Positions 27,172 through 35,694 of a DNA stretch of 64,000 nucleotides are shown here, in pieces (the stretch's first letter is position 1; each line of letters begins with the position of its first letter). The position numbers were made by a program, and so were the translations under genes. The stretch is from Paraburkholderia tuberum STM678. GTDB lineage: Bacteria > Pseudomonadota > Gammaproteobacteria > Burkholderiales > Burkholderiaceae. Below the pieces are notes generated by a model. That model did no database searches. It saw nothing but the letters and a program-made list of their open reading frames with translations, and was not told the origin of the DNA. Location: positions 1 through 64,000 of the forward strand of contig NZ_CADFGP010000034.1 in the NCBI RefSeq assembly GCF_902833905.1. Reading direction: 5' to 3'.

Positions 27172-27831
27172 TCAGTGCCGCGTCGGCAGCGACAGCCGCC
27201 GCTCGTACCAGCGCTGCGCCCACTCGAGCACCTGACACAGCACCCAGTACACGGCCGCGGCCGCAAGATAAAGCGGCAGCGGCTGGTAGGTCGACGCGAT
27301 GATTTCCTGCGCGCTGCGCAGCAACTCGGTCACCGTGATGACGGACACGAGCGAGGTGTCCTTGATCAGGCTGATCAGGCTGTTCGACAGACTCGGCACC
27401 GCGATGCGCAGCGCCTGCGGCGCGATCACGTAGCGCAGCGTCTGACGCCGCGACAGCCCGAGGCTGTACGAGGCGAGCCACTGGCCCTGGTGGATGCCCA
27501 GAATCGCGCCGCGCATGCTCTCGGACAGATACGCGGCGACGTTCGCCGACAGCGCGATCACGCCGGCCGGCGTCGGATCGAGCGAAATGCCGAAGCTCGG
27601 CAGACCGTAGTAAATCACGAAGATCTGCACGAGCAGCGGCGTGCCGCGCATCACGCTCACATAGACGCGCGCGATCCAGTTCAGCGGACGGCTGTGGCTG
27701 ATGCCCATCAGCGCGAGCATGGCGCCGCCGATCAGGCCGAAGATCATCGACAGGATCGCGAACTTGATCGTCAGCAGCGCGCCTTGTGCGAGCACCGGCA
27801 CTGATTGGAGCAGCAGGGATGTGATGGACAT
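27172..27831 (-). CDS. Polar amino acid ABC transporter permease
   Basis: A 219-residue inner-membrane permease of the His/Glu/Gln/Arg/opine family, most like cystine permease TcyL. It has about five membrane segments, the early MRGTPLLVQIFVIYYGLP motif and an EAA-like loop around SLGLSRRQTLRYVIAPQALR. It lies downstream of the binding-protein gene on the same strand. No ATPase gene is present beside it, so the ATP-binding subunit must come from elsewhere. Confidence 0.93.
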   Translation of the reverse strand: MSITSLLLQSVPVLAQGALLTIKFAILSMIFGLIGGAMLALMGISHSRPLNWIARVYVSVMRGTPLLVQIFVIYYGLPSFGISLDPTPAGVIALSANVAAYLSESMRGAILGIHQGQWLASYSLGLSRRQTLRYVIAPQALRIAVPSLSNSLISLIKDTSLVSVITVTELLRSAQEIIASTYQPLPLYLAAAAVYWVLCQVLEWAQRWYERRLSLPTRH

Positions 27832-27967
27832 GGGCAGTGTTCTTATTGACGCACAAAGCGCACATCATAAACTTTGGCGCGCGCTCAGGCGCGGGCCGCG
27901 CGATGCGGCTCGGGGTATACGCGGCGCGCGGTTTGGCTCCCGCGGCTCCCGCAGCTCGCGTGGGCCG

Positions 27968-28010
27968 CAAAAAGCGCGAAGGGCGGCATCGTCATCGATG
28001 CCGCCCTTCG
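27968..28010 (-). terminator. Terminator or attenuator after the binding-protein gene
   Basis: A perfect 15-bp stem (CGAAGGGCGGCATCG with its complement) around TCAT has an A run on the left that becomes a U run on the minus strand. It lies between the binding-protein and permease genes, so it probably makes the permease less expressed than the binding protein. Confidence 0.85.
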
Positions 28011-28026
28011 TTCGACTCCACGCGTG

Positions 28027-28824
28027 CTACTTGATCGGCTTGCTGACGTCGATGCCGAACCACTTGTCCGAGATCTTCGTGAAGGTGCCGTCCGCTTCGA
28101 GCTGGGTCATTGCGTCGTCGATCGCCTGCGCGAACTTCGGGTTGCCCTTTCTGAACGGAATGCCCGACGGGTTGCCCGGGCCGACGTTCGCGCCGGTGCG
28201 CAGCGGCAGGTTCGAGTTCTTCAGCAGGTACGCGAGCATCAGACGGTCGTTCAACGCCGCGTCGAGCCGGCCGGCGGCCAGATCACGCAGGTATTCGGGT
28301 GCGCCCGGGTAGGTCTTCACGTCGATGCCCGGCACTGCCTTCGCCATGTCCATGTAGTTCGTGCCGAGACCGACGCCGAGCTTCTTGCCCTTCAGGTCTT
28401 CGAGCGAGGTGAACTGGCGCGTGTCGTTCTTGCGCTGGATCAGTTGCGCCGCCGAGTACGTGTACGCCGGCGAGAAGTCGAGCGTCTGCTTGCGCGCGTC
28501 GGTGATGCCGACCTGGTTGACGATCACATCGAACTTGCCCGCCTGCAGACCGGCGATGATGCCGCTCCACTCGGTCGTGACGAACTCGGGCTTCACGCCG
28601 AGCCTGGCCGCGACCGCCTTGGCGATGTCGACGTCATAGCCGACCAGCTCGCCCGACGGCGCTTTCGAGTTGAACGGCGGGAAGGTGCCTTCGAGACCGA
28701 TACGCAGCGTGCCGCGCTGCTTGACCTGGTCGAGCAGGTCTTCCGCGTGCGCCGTAACGGCGCTCAGCGACGCGCCGATCAGCGCGGTGGCGAGGAGCTT
28801 CTTCAACAGGCCGAATTTCATCAT
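28027..28824 (-). CDS. Periplasmic amino acid (cystine-like) binding protein
   Basis: A 265-residue solute-binding protein (SBP_bac_3). A signal peptide (KKLLATALIGASLSAVTAHA) is followed by GTLRIGLEGTFPPFNSK, GYDVDIAKAVA and FDVIVNQVGITDARK, very close to cystine-binding TcyJ/FliY. Two ATGs are adjacent; AAAGGA is two bases from the first (28824) and five from the second (28821), so the second may be the real start. It works with the downstream permease. Confidence 0.92.
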   Translation of the reverse strand: MMKFGLLKKLLATALIGASLSAVTAHAEDLLDQVKQRGTLRIGLEGTFPPFNSKAPSGELVGYDVDIAKAVAARLGVKPEFVTTEWSGIIAGLQAGKFDVIVNQVGITDARKQTLDFSPAYTYSAAQLIQRKNDTRQFTSLEDLKGKKLGVGLGTNYMDMAKAVPGIDVKTYPGAPEYLRDLAAGRLDAALNDRLMLAYLLKNSNLPLRTGANVGPGNPSGIPFRKGNPKFAQAIDDAMTQLEADGTFTKISDKWFGIDVSKPIK

Positions 28825-28927
28825 GTTCCTTTGTACGTCTGATGTTTTGACGGTCGAGAGCATAGCAAACGAGCCTATCGCAACCTAAATACCGTTTGTT
28901 TATGTCTATATGCAGCGGCGCGGATGC

Positions 28928-29950
28928 CTAGCGCAACGCCTGCGCGCATTCGGCGACGAGCGCCGGACCGCGGTAGATGAAACCAGTATAAAGCTGCACC
29001 AGCGACGCGCCGGCCGCGAGCTTCGCGCGCGCATCGTCGCCCGAGAAAATGCCGCCGACGCCGATGATCGGCACCGCCTCGCCGACTTCGGCGCGCAGCT
29101 TGCGGATCACCTCGTTCGACGCGTCGAACACCGGCTTGCCCGACAGGCCGCCGGCTTCGTCAGCATGCCGCATGCCGGCGACGGCGGTGCGCGACAGCGT
29201 AGTGTTGGTCGCGATGACGCCTTCGAATTTGTGGCGCAGCAAGGTGTCGGCGATCGACTTGATCTGCTCGTCGTCGAGGTCGGGCGCGATCTTCAGTGCG
29301 AGCGGCACGAGCTTGCCGTGCATGTCGGCGAGTCTTTGCTGCTTGTCCTTCAGCGCGGCGAGCAGCGCGTCGAGTTCGTCGGCGCCCTGCAGCTGGCGCA
29401 GGTTCTTCGTATTCGGCGACGAAATGTTGACCGTCACGTAGCTCGCGAACGGGTACACGCGCTCGAGGCAGTACAGATAGTCTTCAGCGGCGCGCTCGAT
29501 CGGCGTGTCGGCGTTCTTGCCGATGTTAAGACCGAGGATGCCGCGATAGCGCGCGGCCTGGACGTTCTTCACGAACTGGTCGACGCCGGCGTTGTTAAAG
29601 CCCATCCGGTTGATCACCGCGTTCGCCTGCGGCAGCCGGAACATGCGCGGACGCGGATTGCCCGGCTGCGCGCGCGGCGTCACGGTGCCCACTTCGATGA
29701 AGCCGAAGCCGAGCGCCGCCAGACCGTCGATGCACGCGCCGTCTTTGTCGAGGCCCGCCGCGAGTCCGACCGGGTTTCGGAACGTCAGGCCCATCAGGGT
29801 GCGCGGCGAATCCGGCACGCGCGACGCGAGCGCGCCGGCGAGGCCGGTGCGACCGGCGGCGCCGAGCATGCGCAAAGTCAGATGGTGAGCGTCTTCCGCG
29901 TCCATGCGAAAGAGTTGGGCGCGAACGAGCGGATAAAGGGAGCTGAGCAC
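28928..29950 (-). CDS. pyrD: Dihydroorotate dehydrogenase (quinone), class 2
   Basis: A 340-residue FMN enzyme at the inner membrane that oxidises dihydroorotate to orotate in pyrimidine synthesis and passes electrons to quinone. The N-terminal helix for membrane contact (LYPLVRAQLFRMDAEDAHHL) is present. The family text includes GLAAGLDKDG, GFIEVGTVTPRAQPGNP, VNISSPNT with the catalytic serine, ATNTTLSR and GVGGIFSGDDA. It starts with GTG at 29950, without a clear ribosome site. Single gene. Confidence 0.96.
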   Translation of the reverse strand: MLSSLYPLVRAQLFRMDAEDAHHLTLRMLGAAGRTGLAGALASRVPDSPRTLMGLTFRNPVGLAAGLDKDGACIDGLAALGFGFIEVGTVTPRAQPGNPRPRMFRLPQANAVINRMGFNNAGVDQFVKNVQAARYRGILGLNIGKNADTPIERAAEDYLYCLERVYPFASYVTVNISSPNTKNLRQLQGADELDALLAALKDKQQRLADMHGKLVPLALKIAPDLDDEQIKSIADTLLRHKFEGVIATNTTLSRTAVAGMRHADEAGGLSGKPVFDASNEVIRKLRAEVGEAVPIIGVGGIFSGDDARAKLAAGASLVQLYTGFIYRGPALVAECAQALR

Positions 29951-30076
29951 GGGATGAAGCCGGACGGCCGGAAAATGGGAACCCGCTATTTTACCGGCTT
30001 TGGGCTTTGATGAGACTGGTGGGGCGTTGCCGGCGACGAGCAGGACCCGGCAACGACTCGACGGCCGGCGCCTCGA

Positions 30077-30922
30077 CTACGGCCTGAGCGGCCCGCGTCG
30101 TCCATGCATCGCGAAATCGACCGGCGGCAGGTCGATGCTGGCCGGATCGAGCACGCGCCACGCGCCGTCGATCAAGCCTTCGAGCGGCCGGAAATTCGCC
30201 TTGTACGCCATTTTCGGGCTTTCGCGAATCCAGTAGCCGAGATACACGTACGGCAGGTTCAGGCTGCGCGCCTGCTCGATCTGCCAGAAGATGTTGTAGG
30301 TGCCGAAGCTCGCGTGCGGCAGGCTCGGCTCGAAGAACGTGTACACCGACGACAACCCGTCGCCGAGGATATCGATCATGCTGATCATGCGCAGCGCGCC
30401 CCGCGCGTCAGGTGGCCCGTCAGGTCGCCCATCGGGCTGCAGCGGCGCTGGCTCACGAAACTCGACGAGCCGCGAGTTGATCCGGCTTTGCAGCAGGAAC
30501 TGCTCGTACTGGTCGCGGCTGTCGCGATCCATGCCGCCGCCCGCGTGGCGCGCCGACTGGTAGCGCATATACAGCGCGTAATGCTCCTCGTCGTAGTGCA
30601 GCGGCGCGACGGTCGCGATCAGGTCGCCGTGCTTTCTCCATACACGCCGCTGCGTGCGGTTCGGCTGAAAACGCTCGACCGGCACGCGCACCGGCACGCA
30701 CGCGCGGCAGCCGTCGCAATACGGGCGATACGTGAACACGCCCGAGCGCCGGAAGCCCGCCTTGACGAGGTCGGTGTAGACGTCCGAATTGATCAGGTGA
30801 CTGGGTGTGGCGACCTGCGAGCGCGCGATGCGGCCGTCGAGGTAACTGCAGGGATAGGGCGCCGTTGCATAAAATTGCAGCGCGGAAAGCGGAGAAAGAG
30901 GCAGCTCGTTGGGATGAGTCAC
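30077..30922 (-). CDS. bpt: Aspartate/glutamate leucyltransferase (Bpt)
   Basis: A 281-residue N-end-rule enzyme that transfers leucine from Leu-tRNA to proteins with N-terminal Asp or Glu, marking them for ClpAP. The cysteine-rich YRPYCDGCRACVPVRV near the N-terminus and the C-terminal GYWIRESPKMAYKANFRPLE are characteristic. The start is the GTG at 30922 (reads MTHPNELPLSPLS). It follows aat on the same strand, the usual pairing of the two N-end-rule transferases. Confidence 0.94.
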   Translation of the reverse strand: MTHPNELPLSPLSALQFYATAPYPCSYLDGRIARSQVATPSHLINSDVYTDLVKAGFRRSGVFTYRPYCDGCRACVPVRVPVERFQPNRTQRRVWRKHGDLIATVAPLHYDEEHYALYMRYQSARHAGGGMDRDSRDQYEQFLLQSRINSRLVEFREPAPLQPDGRPDGPPDARGALRMISMIDILGDGLSSVYTFFEPSLPHASFGTYNIFWQIEQARSLNLPYVYLGYWIRESPKMAYKANFRPLEGLIDGAWRVLDPASIDLPPVDFAMHGRRGPLRP

Positions 30923-31023
30923 GTTGGCAGCTCTCGAAGCGTCTCTGGTAATGCAAACCCGGCACGCCCGGCGGTTGATGCCGCTATTCGATGGGCGGCG
31001 GACCGGATTCGGCCTGATTTTTC

Positions 31024-31761
31024 CTACGCCGCCCGCGCGAGGATGTCGAGCAGGGCGGTCTTGTCGAAGCGCCACGGGATAGCCGGCGCGCCGACAGACG
31101 CGCGAACATGCGCGACAAACGCCTTGCGCGCTATCTCGCGGCCGCCGAGCGACGCCAGATGCGACGTGTTCTGCTGGCAGTCTATCATTTCTATTTCGTG
31201 ACGTCGCAAGTGGCCGACCAGCGCGGCCAGCGCCATTTTCGAGCCGTCGGTGACGTCGGTGTACATCGATTCGCCGAAGAACATCCGCCCGAGCGACACG
31301 CCATACAATCCCGCTACACGCTTGCCCTCGAGCCAGGTTTCGATGCTGTGCGCCTCGCCCAGGCGGTGCAGCGACGAATAGGCTTCGACGACGTCGGCGG
31401 TGATCCACGTGCCGCGCTGACCGTGGCGCGGCGCCTGCGCGCAGGCGCGCATCACGGCGGCGAAATCGTGATCGACGCGGATTTCCCACGCGTCGTCGCG
31501 CAACACGCGCTTGAGCGTCTTGCGCAGCGATGGCGACACCTTGAACTCGGCGGGGCGCAGGATCATGCGCGGATCGGGGCTCCACCACAACACCGGCTGG
31601 CCGTCCGAATACCACGGGAAGATGCCGCGCCGATACGCGTCGATGAGGCGCGACGGCAGCAGATCGCCGCTTGCCGCCAGCAGACCGGGCGCGCCGCTCG
31701 CGGCGCCGAGCGCGCGCTCGACGGGCGGAAACGGGTCGTCAGCTCCGAGCCAGGGAACCAT
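31024..31761 (-). CDS. aat: Leucyl/phenylalanyl-tRNA--protein transferase
   Basis: A 245-residue enzyme that adds Leu or Phe to N-terminal Lys or Arg of proteins for ClpAPS degradation. The conserved GLLAASGDL, YRRGIFPWYS, WWSPDPR, the GVSLGRMFFGESMY loop and the DCQQ motif are all present. It starts ten bases after the NUDIX gene on the same strand and is followed by bpt, so NUDIX-aat-bpt is probably one operon. Confidence 0.96.
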   Translation of the reverse strand: MVPWLGADDPFPPVERALGAASGAPGLLAASGDLLPSRLIDAYRRGIFPWYSDGQPVLWWSPDPRMILRPAEFKVSPSLRKTLKRVLRDDAWEIRVDHDFAAVMRACAQAPRHGQRGTWITADVVEAYSSLHRLGEAHSIETWLEGKRVAGLYGVSLGRMFFGESMYTDVTDGSKMALAALVGHLRRHEIEMIDCQQNTSHLASLGGREIARKAFVAHVRASVGAPAIPWRFDKTALLDILARAA

Positions 31762-31770
31762 GCGCGCCGC

Positions 31771-32316
31771 TCAGCCTTCGCGCAGGGAGCGGAAGATGTC
31801 GCCGGTATGCAGGCCGAAACTGCCGGCCGCGCGGTCGGCGAAAAAAAAGCGCAGCGTCTGGCCGACGGTCGGAAACGCGATCTCGTCCCACGGAATCTCG
31901 TGCTCCTCGAACAGCTTCACTTCGAGGCTTTCCTCGCCGGCGACGACGTCGAGATCGAGCAGCCGCGCCATGTAGAACAGATGCACCTGATGCACGTGCG
32001 GCACATTCAGCAGCGAAAACAGGTTCTGCACCTCGACGCGGGCGCCGGCTTCCTCGAGCGTTTCGCGCGAGGCGGCTTCGGCCGTCGTCTCTCCCATTTC
32101 CATGAAGCCGGCGGGCAGCGTCCAGTAACCGTAGCGCGGCTCGATCGCGCGACGGCACAGCAGCACCTTGTCGTCCCACACGGGAACGGTGCCGACCACG
32201 TTACGCGGATTCTGATAATGCACGGTGCCGCAACTGCCGCATACGAAGCGCTCGCGATTGTCGCCCGGCGGAATGCTCAGACTGACGCCGTGGCCGCAGA
32301 CAGAACAGAATTTCAT
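31771..32316 (-). CDS. NUDIX hydrolase with N-terminal zinc ribbon
   Basis: A 181-residue protein. A CxxC...CxxC ribbon (FCSVCGHG, FVCGSCGTVHYQNP) precedes the NUDIX box GFMEMGETTAEAASRETLEEAG, the glutamates of which bind metal. It resembles NudC-like or ADP-ribose-type enzymes, but the substrate is not predictable. It is the first gene of the aat-bpt operon. Confidence 0.9.
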   Translation of the reverse strand: MKFCSVCGHGVSLSIPPGDNRERFVCGSCGTVHYQNPRNVVGTVPVWDDKVLLCRRAIEPRYGYWTLPAGFMEMGETTAEAASRETLEEAGARVEVQNLFSLLNVPHVHQVHLFYMARLLDLDVVAGEESLEVKLFEEHEIPWDEIAFPTVGQTLRFFFADRAAGSFGLHTGDIFRSLREG

Positions 32317-32623
32317 TGGAAAGGGGACGAGAAAGGGTGATAGGAGTTTATCACCGGGGCGGGGGATTACTGAGGCGCCGACAGGGGCTGCGCGAGACGA
32401 CGTCCAAGGCGGCGAGCGCCGTCGTGTCTGACATTGATTGACAGTCGATTTTTGGATGCGCTGATGGCATCGGTCCTGATGGTTGCGATGGAGGCCACAG
32501 CGTCCACCGCAGTCGTCTTTTCTCTCTTGGACATTGCCCCGTAGCTTGGCGCGTCATTCAGTTGACGCGCTTTTTTTTTTCGCCTGAGGGTGGGGCGGTC
32601 AAGGGGATCGCCAGACCAAGGCC
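32317..32623. other. Intergenic, no gene recognised
   Basis: Upstream of the NUDIX gene and downstream of tRNA-fMet, both minus strand. It should hold the promoter of the NUDIX-aat-bpt operon. Short readings in all frames lack recognisable content. Confidence 0.45.
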
Positions 32624-32666
32624 ACAAAAACAAAAAAGGGTTACACGCCAATGCGTTGTAACCCTT
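32624..32666 (-). terminator. Terminator of tRNA-fMet
   Basis: The stem AAGGGTTACACG pairs with CGTTGTAACCCTT with one bulged T. The long A-rich left flank becomes a U run on the minus strand. Confidence 0.82.
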
Positions 32667-32679
32667 CAATGATTTCGGT

Positions 32680-32756
<77 letters not shown>

Positions 32757-32771
32757 TCCGTCGAAGAAAAG

Positions 32772-32800
32772 ATTATAGACCAGCTATATGACCAGCGCAA
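32772..32800 (-). promoter_or_regulatory. Promoter of tRNA-fMet
   Basis: On the minus strand TTGCGC (32795-32800) is followed after 17 bases by TATAAT (32772-32777), 16 bases before the mature tRNA. Confidence 0.7.
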
Positions 32801-32979
32801 TAGCCATGTAAGAATTGGCTTCATTGCGCTTCGCTCTGCCCGCGCGACGTCGCCTATCGGAAAGGCTCTGGAAAGCCGTGCGCGGACGCTGCGCTAGAAT
32901 TCAGATTCTCCACGCGGCTCGCCGGATCTTCACGACGGCGGCCCCTTTGACTCTGATGCCCCGACCCGTTCTGAACCCC

Positions 32980-33477
32980 ATGGATATCGCTCACGACCTG
33001 CAGGTCATCGCCATTCAGGAAAAGACCCTCGTGTTTCCCCGCTTCGATGCCGACCGCGCGTGGCAAGTCGGCGCGTATCTGCACGAAGTCGCGAAAGCGC
33101 GCGGCATTGCCGCTGCGATCGACGTGCGCACGTTCGGCCAGCCGCTGTTCTTCAGCCTGCTCGACGGCGCGACGCCCGACAACGTCGACTGGGCGCGCCG
33201 CAAGGGCAACACGGTCGCGCAATTTCGCCGTAGCTCGTACGCGATCGGTCTGAAAATGCAGTTCGCGGGCGCGACGCTCGCCGACAAGCACGGACTGCCG
33301 GCCGCCGAGTACGCATCGCACGGCGGCGCGTTTCCGCTGGCGGTGGAAGGGGCGGGCGTGATCGGTTCGATCACGGTGTCCGGTCTGCCGCAGCGCGCCG
33401 ATCATGAACTCGTGGTCGAAGCGCTGTGCGCGCATCTCGGTCACGACTACGGCAAGCTCGCGCTCGCGAAAAACTGA
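32980..33477 (+). CDS. UPF0303 / GlcG-HbpS-like protein
   Basis: A 165-residue protein of the heme-degrading/HbpS-like superfamily (UPF0303). Family text includes MDIAHDLQVIAIQEKTL, FGQPLFFSLLDGATPDNVDW and ASHGGAFPLAVEGAGVIGS then TVSGLPQRADHELVVEAL. The molecular role is not established. The start at MDIAHDL was chosen over an ATG at 32956. The SMR gene follows four bases after the stop, so the two may be co-transcribed. Confidence 0.88.
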   Translation: MDIAHDLQVIAIQEKTLVFPRFDADRAWQVGAYLHEVAKARGIAAAIDVRTFGQPLFFSLLDGATPDNVDWARRKGNTVAQFRRSSYAIGLKMQFAGATLADKHGLPAAEYASHGGAFPLAVEGAGVIGSITVSGLPQRADHELVVEALCAHLGHDYGKLALAKN

Positions 33478-33481
33478 CGCG

Positions 33482-33820
33482 ATGCGCATACCCCCGTATG
33501 CGCTGCTCGCGATCGCGATCGTCGCCGAAGTGATTGCGACTTCCGCGATGCGGGCCTCGGACGGCTTTTCACGGCTGCTGCCGTCGATGGTCGTCGTGCT
33601 CGGCTACGGCATCGCGTTCTATTGCCTGTCGTTGACGCTCCCAAGCATTCCAGTTGGCATCGTCTACGCGATCTGGTCCGGCGCGGGCATCGTGCTGATC
33701 ACGCTGGTCGCGCTAGTGCTGTACCGGCAGGTACCCGACGTGCCGGCGATCATCGGGCTGGGATTGATCGTCGCTGGCGTCGCGGTGTTGAATCTCTTCT
33801 CGAAGATGCAGGCGCATTGA
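33482..33820 (+). CDS. SMR-family small multidrug-resistance transporter
   Basis: A 112-residue four-helix inner-membrane protein of the EmrE/QacE type that exports cationic drugs for protons as a dimer. The membrane-embedded glutamate is in AIVAEVIATSAMRAS in the first helix. YAIWSGAGIVLITLVAL matches the third-helix signature. The substrate range is unknown. Confidence 0.9.
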   Translation: MRIPPYALLAIAIVAEVIATSAMRASDGFSRLLPSMVVVLGYGIAFYCLSLTLPSIPVGIVYAIWSGAGIVLITLVALVLYRQVPDVPAIIGLGLIVAGVAVLNLFSKMQAH

Positions 33821-33865
33821 GCCCCGCGCCAGCCGCCGCGATTGCCGCCAGGCACGTAAATCGGC

Positions 33866-34255
33866 TTACTTGCAGCGCACGATCATCGAGCGGCCCTTCA
33901 CGTTCGCCGACGCCACGTTCGTGACGCTGCCGCCGGCGGTGCCGCCTTCGTCGTTGTCCTTCGACACGATGTCGTAGCCGGTCGCGCCGCAGGCCTTACC
34001 TGCTTGCACGTAGCACGAGGCCCAACTCGAGCCGGCGTCGGCGCCGCTGCAGTTGACCGCGAAGCCGGTCTGGCCGTTGGGCAGATTGATCAGCGTGGTC
34101 GTGTTCGACGACGCGCAGCCGCCCAGTCCCGCGGCAAGCAGCAGCGCGGCGGGCAAGGCGGCCGACAGCGACGCGCGACGCACGAGGGCAAGCGCGGCGC
34201 TGGATCGGAGGCGGTGGAATCGGCCGGCGCGTCGCGGTTGCGTCGTGAATTGCAT
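33866..34255 (-). CDS. Small secreted lipoprotein
   Basis: A 129-residue protein with an arginine-rich n-region, a hydrophobic stretch (LSAALPAALLLAAGLGGC) and a lipobox ending at GLGGC, so it should be lipidated and anchored in the envelope. Two or more further cysteines (FAVNCSG, ASCYVQAGKACG) may form disulfides. Function is unknown. The ATG at 34255 with AAAGGA upstream was preferred to the one at 34273. Confidence 0.75.
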   Translation of the reverse strand: MQFTTQPRRAGRFHRLRSSAALALVRRASLSAALPAALLLAAGLGGCASSNTTTLINLPNGQTGFAVNCSGADAGSSWASCYVQAGKACGATGYDIVSKDNDEGGTAGGSVTNVASANVKGRSMIVRCK

Positions 34256-34337
34256 CGTGTTGTGTCCTTTCATTCAGATAGAGGGGGGCTGCCGGGTCGG
34301 GTCGGCCGCTGTGGAGCGCGAGGACGCGCGTCACGGC

Positions 34338-34529
34338 TCAGGTCATTTCGACCGTGATGCCCGCCGCGTTGAGGAGCCGCCGGGCTTCCGCGCCTTCTTC
34401 AGTGGCTGCGTCTTCCCAGATGCCGATCGCTTTCGGGATGTCGATGCCGTGACTTTCGGCGTACTCGAACCAGCGGTTCGCCGCATCCGGCTCGGGCAGT
34501 TCATGATCGTGCAGAAAATATTTTCCCAT
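34338..34529 (-). CDS. Small hypothetical protein
   Basis: A 63-residue acidic protein beginning MGKYFLHDHELPEPDAANRW. No family was recognised. The codon pattern favours coding. An upstream in-frame ATG (start of MLHAVARYLL) would add 20 residues but lacks a ribosome site. It is divergent from the small gene at 34831 across about 300 bases in which no other gene is seen. Confidence 0.6.
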   Translation of the reverse strand: MGKYFLHDHELPEPDAANRWFEYAESHGIDIPKAIGIWEDAATEEGAEARRLLNAAGITVEMT

Positions 34530-34830
34530 ATTGCGCTCGCTGGCCTCGAAATGGCGTCGTAACAGGTACCGTGCGACAGCATGGAGCATGCCGGTATGGA
34601 CCGTTCGACCAGCGCGCGCGGCTGAAGTGCGGCGCGGCTCTTTGGCGCGGCTCTTTTGGTGCGGCGCGGGGGGCGTCTCGCGAGCAGAACTTATCGCGCT
34701 GCAACGCGCCTTATCGTTATGGGACGGGCCGCCCGCACACACCCAGTGCAGCGGCGCGCCGCATGCTGAAGCATCAGGGCGGCGCCGTTGCGACTGGCGC
34801 CAGCTTTGCAACCGCAACAGGAGGACGAAG

Positions 34831-35118
34831 ATGGCTGAACGGGTCAGTGGCCCTTATCGCGGCTATTACATCAGCGCCGCCGCGCGCCTCGTGCCAGGGG
34901 GCAGCACGTCGGGCCCGTCGGGCGACGCGCACACCAAAGCGGACGGTACTTACGTCGGCACGGTCAGTCTCGCCGAGCTCGGCCCGGACGATCCGCACCG
35001 GATGGAAACGCTGCTCGAGCTCGGCGACCGGCAACGCTTCGACAGTGAAGAAGAGGCGCTCGCGTTCGTCGAACGGGCGGCCCGCGAGTATGTCGACCGA
35101 TTGCTGGATGGGCCGTGA
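34831..35118 (+). CDS. Small hypothetical protein
   Basis: A 95-residue soluble protein beginning MAERVSGPYRGYYISAAARL with a strong ribosome site (ACAGGAGG) upstream. It has a conserved-looking C-terminal helix (EEEALAFVERAAREYVDRLL). No function can be assigned. Confidence 0.75.
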   Translation: MAERVSGPYRGYYISAAARLVPGGSTSGPSGDAHTKADGTYVGTVSLAELGPDDPHRMETLLELGDRQRFDSEEEALAFVERAAREYVDRLLDGP

Positions 35119-35316
35119 GCATGTCGGCGATTTCCGTGCAAAGGGCCCGCCGATGGGCTCGCCAAGGCAGCGCGCGATGCCCTGAATCAGGCGCCCGCGC
35201 GCGCTGGACCGTGATCCGGCGGCGCGAGTACCATAGCGGGACTCGCGAGGATCGGCGGCGCGCAGCGGCCTTCCGCGCGAGCTACATTCCCGCCGCCAAC
35301 TTCTGACGAGGCGACC

Positions 35317-35601
35317 ATGAAAATCCGTTTTCCCGAAGACGCGCCTGCTTACCGCGACTCCAACCTGACCGTCGTGTTTTCCGCGCTGGTGGACGGTGAG
35401 CCGGTGCCGTGCGCGATCTCGGTGGAAGCGCTCGAGGATCATTTCGGCGCTTACAGCGAGAACCTCGACGGCTGGCTGCGCGCGTTCGATGCGGGCCGGC
35501 CGCGCATCGAGGCCGTTGCGCGTGAGCATCTGCAGATCAGTAACGGCACACCCGTGCTGCTCAAGAGTGGCCACTTTCCGCCGGGGCAGATGGCAGGCTA
35601 A
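35317..35601 (+). CDS. DUF1488 family protein
   Basis: A 94-residue small protein beginning MKIRFPEDAPAYRDSNLTVV, with FSALVDGEPVPCAIS and ALEDHFGA typical of DUF1488 proteins of proteobacteria. Function unknown. ATG at 35317 with GAGG nearby. Confidence 0.78.
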   Translation: MKIRFPEDAPAYRDSNLTVVFSALVDGEPVPCAISVEALEDHFGAYSENLDGWLRAFDAGRPRIEAVAREHLQISNGTPVLLKSGHFPPGQMAG

Positions 35602-35694
35602 GCGGACCTGCCGACGGACCGTCGGCGCCAGAGGCCGGGTGCAGGTCCATCTCTGCGGTTTTCACTTCACCTACGCATCGCCAACGCCTTGCCG

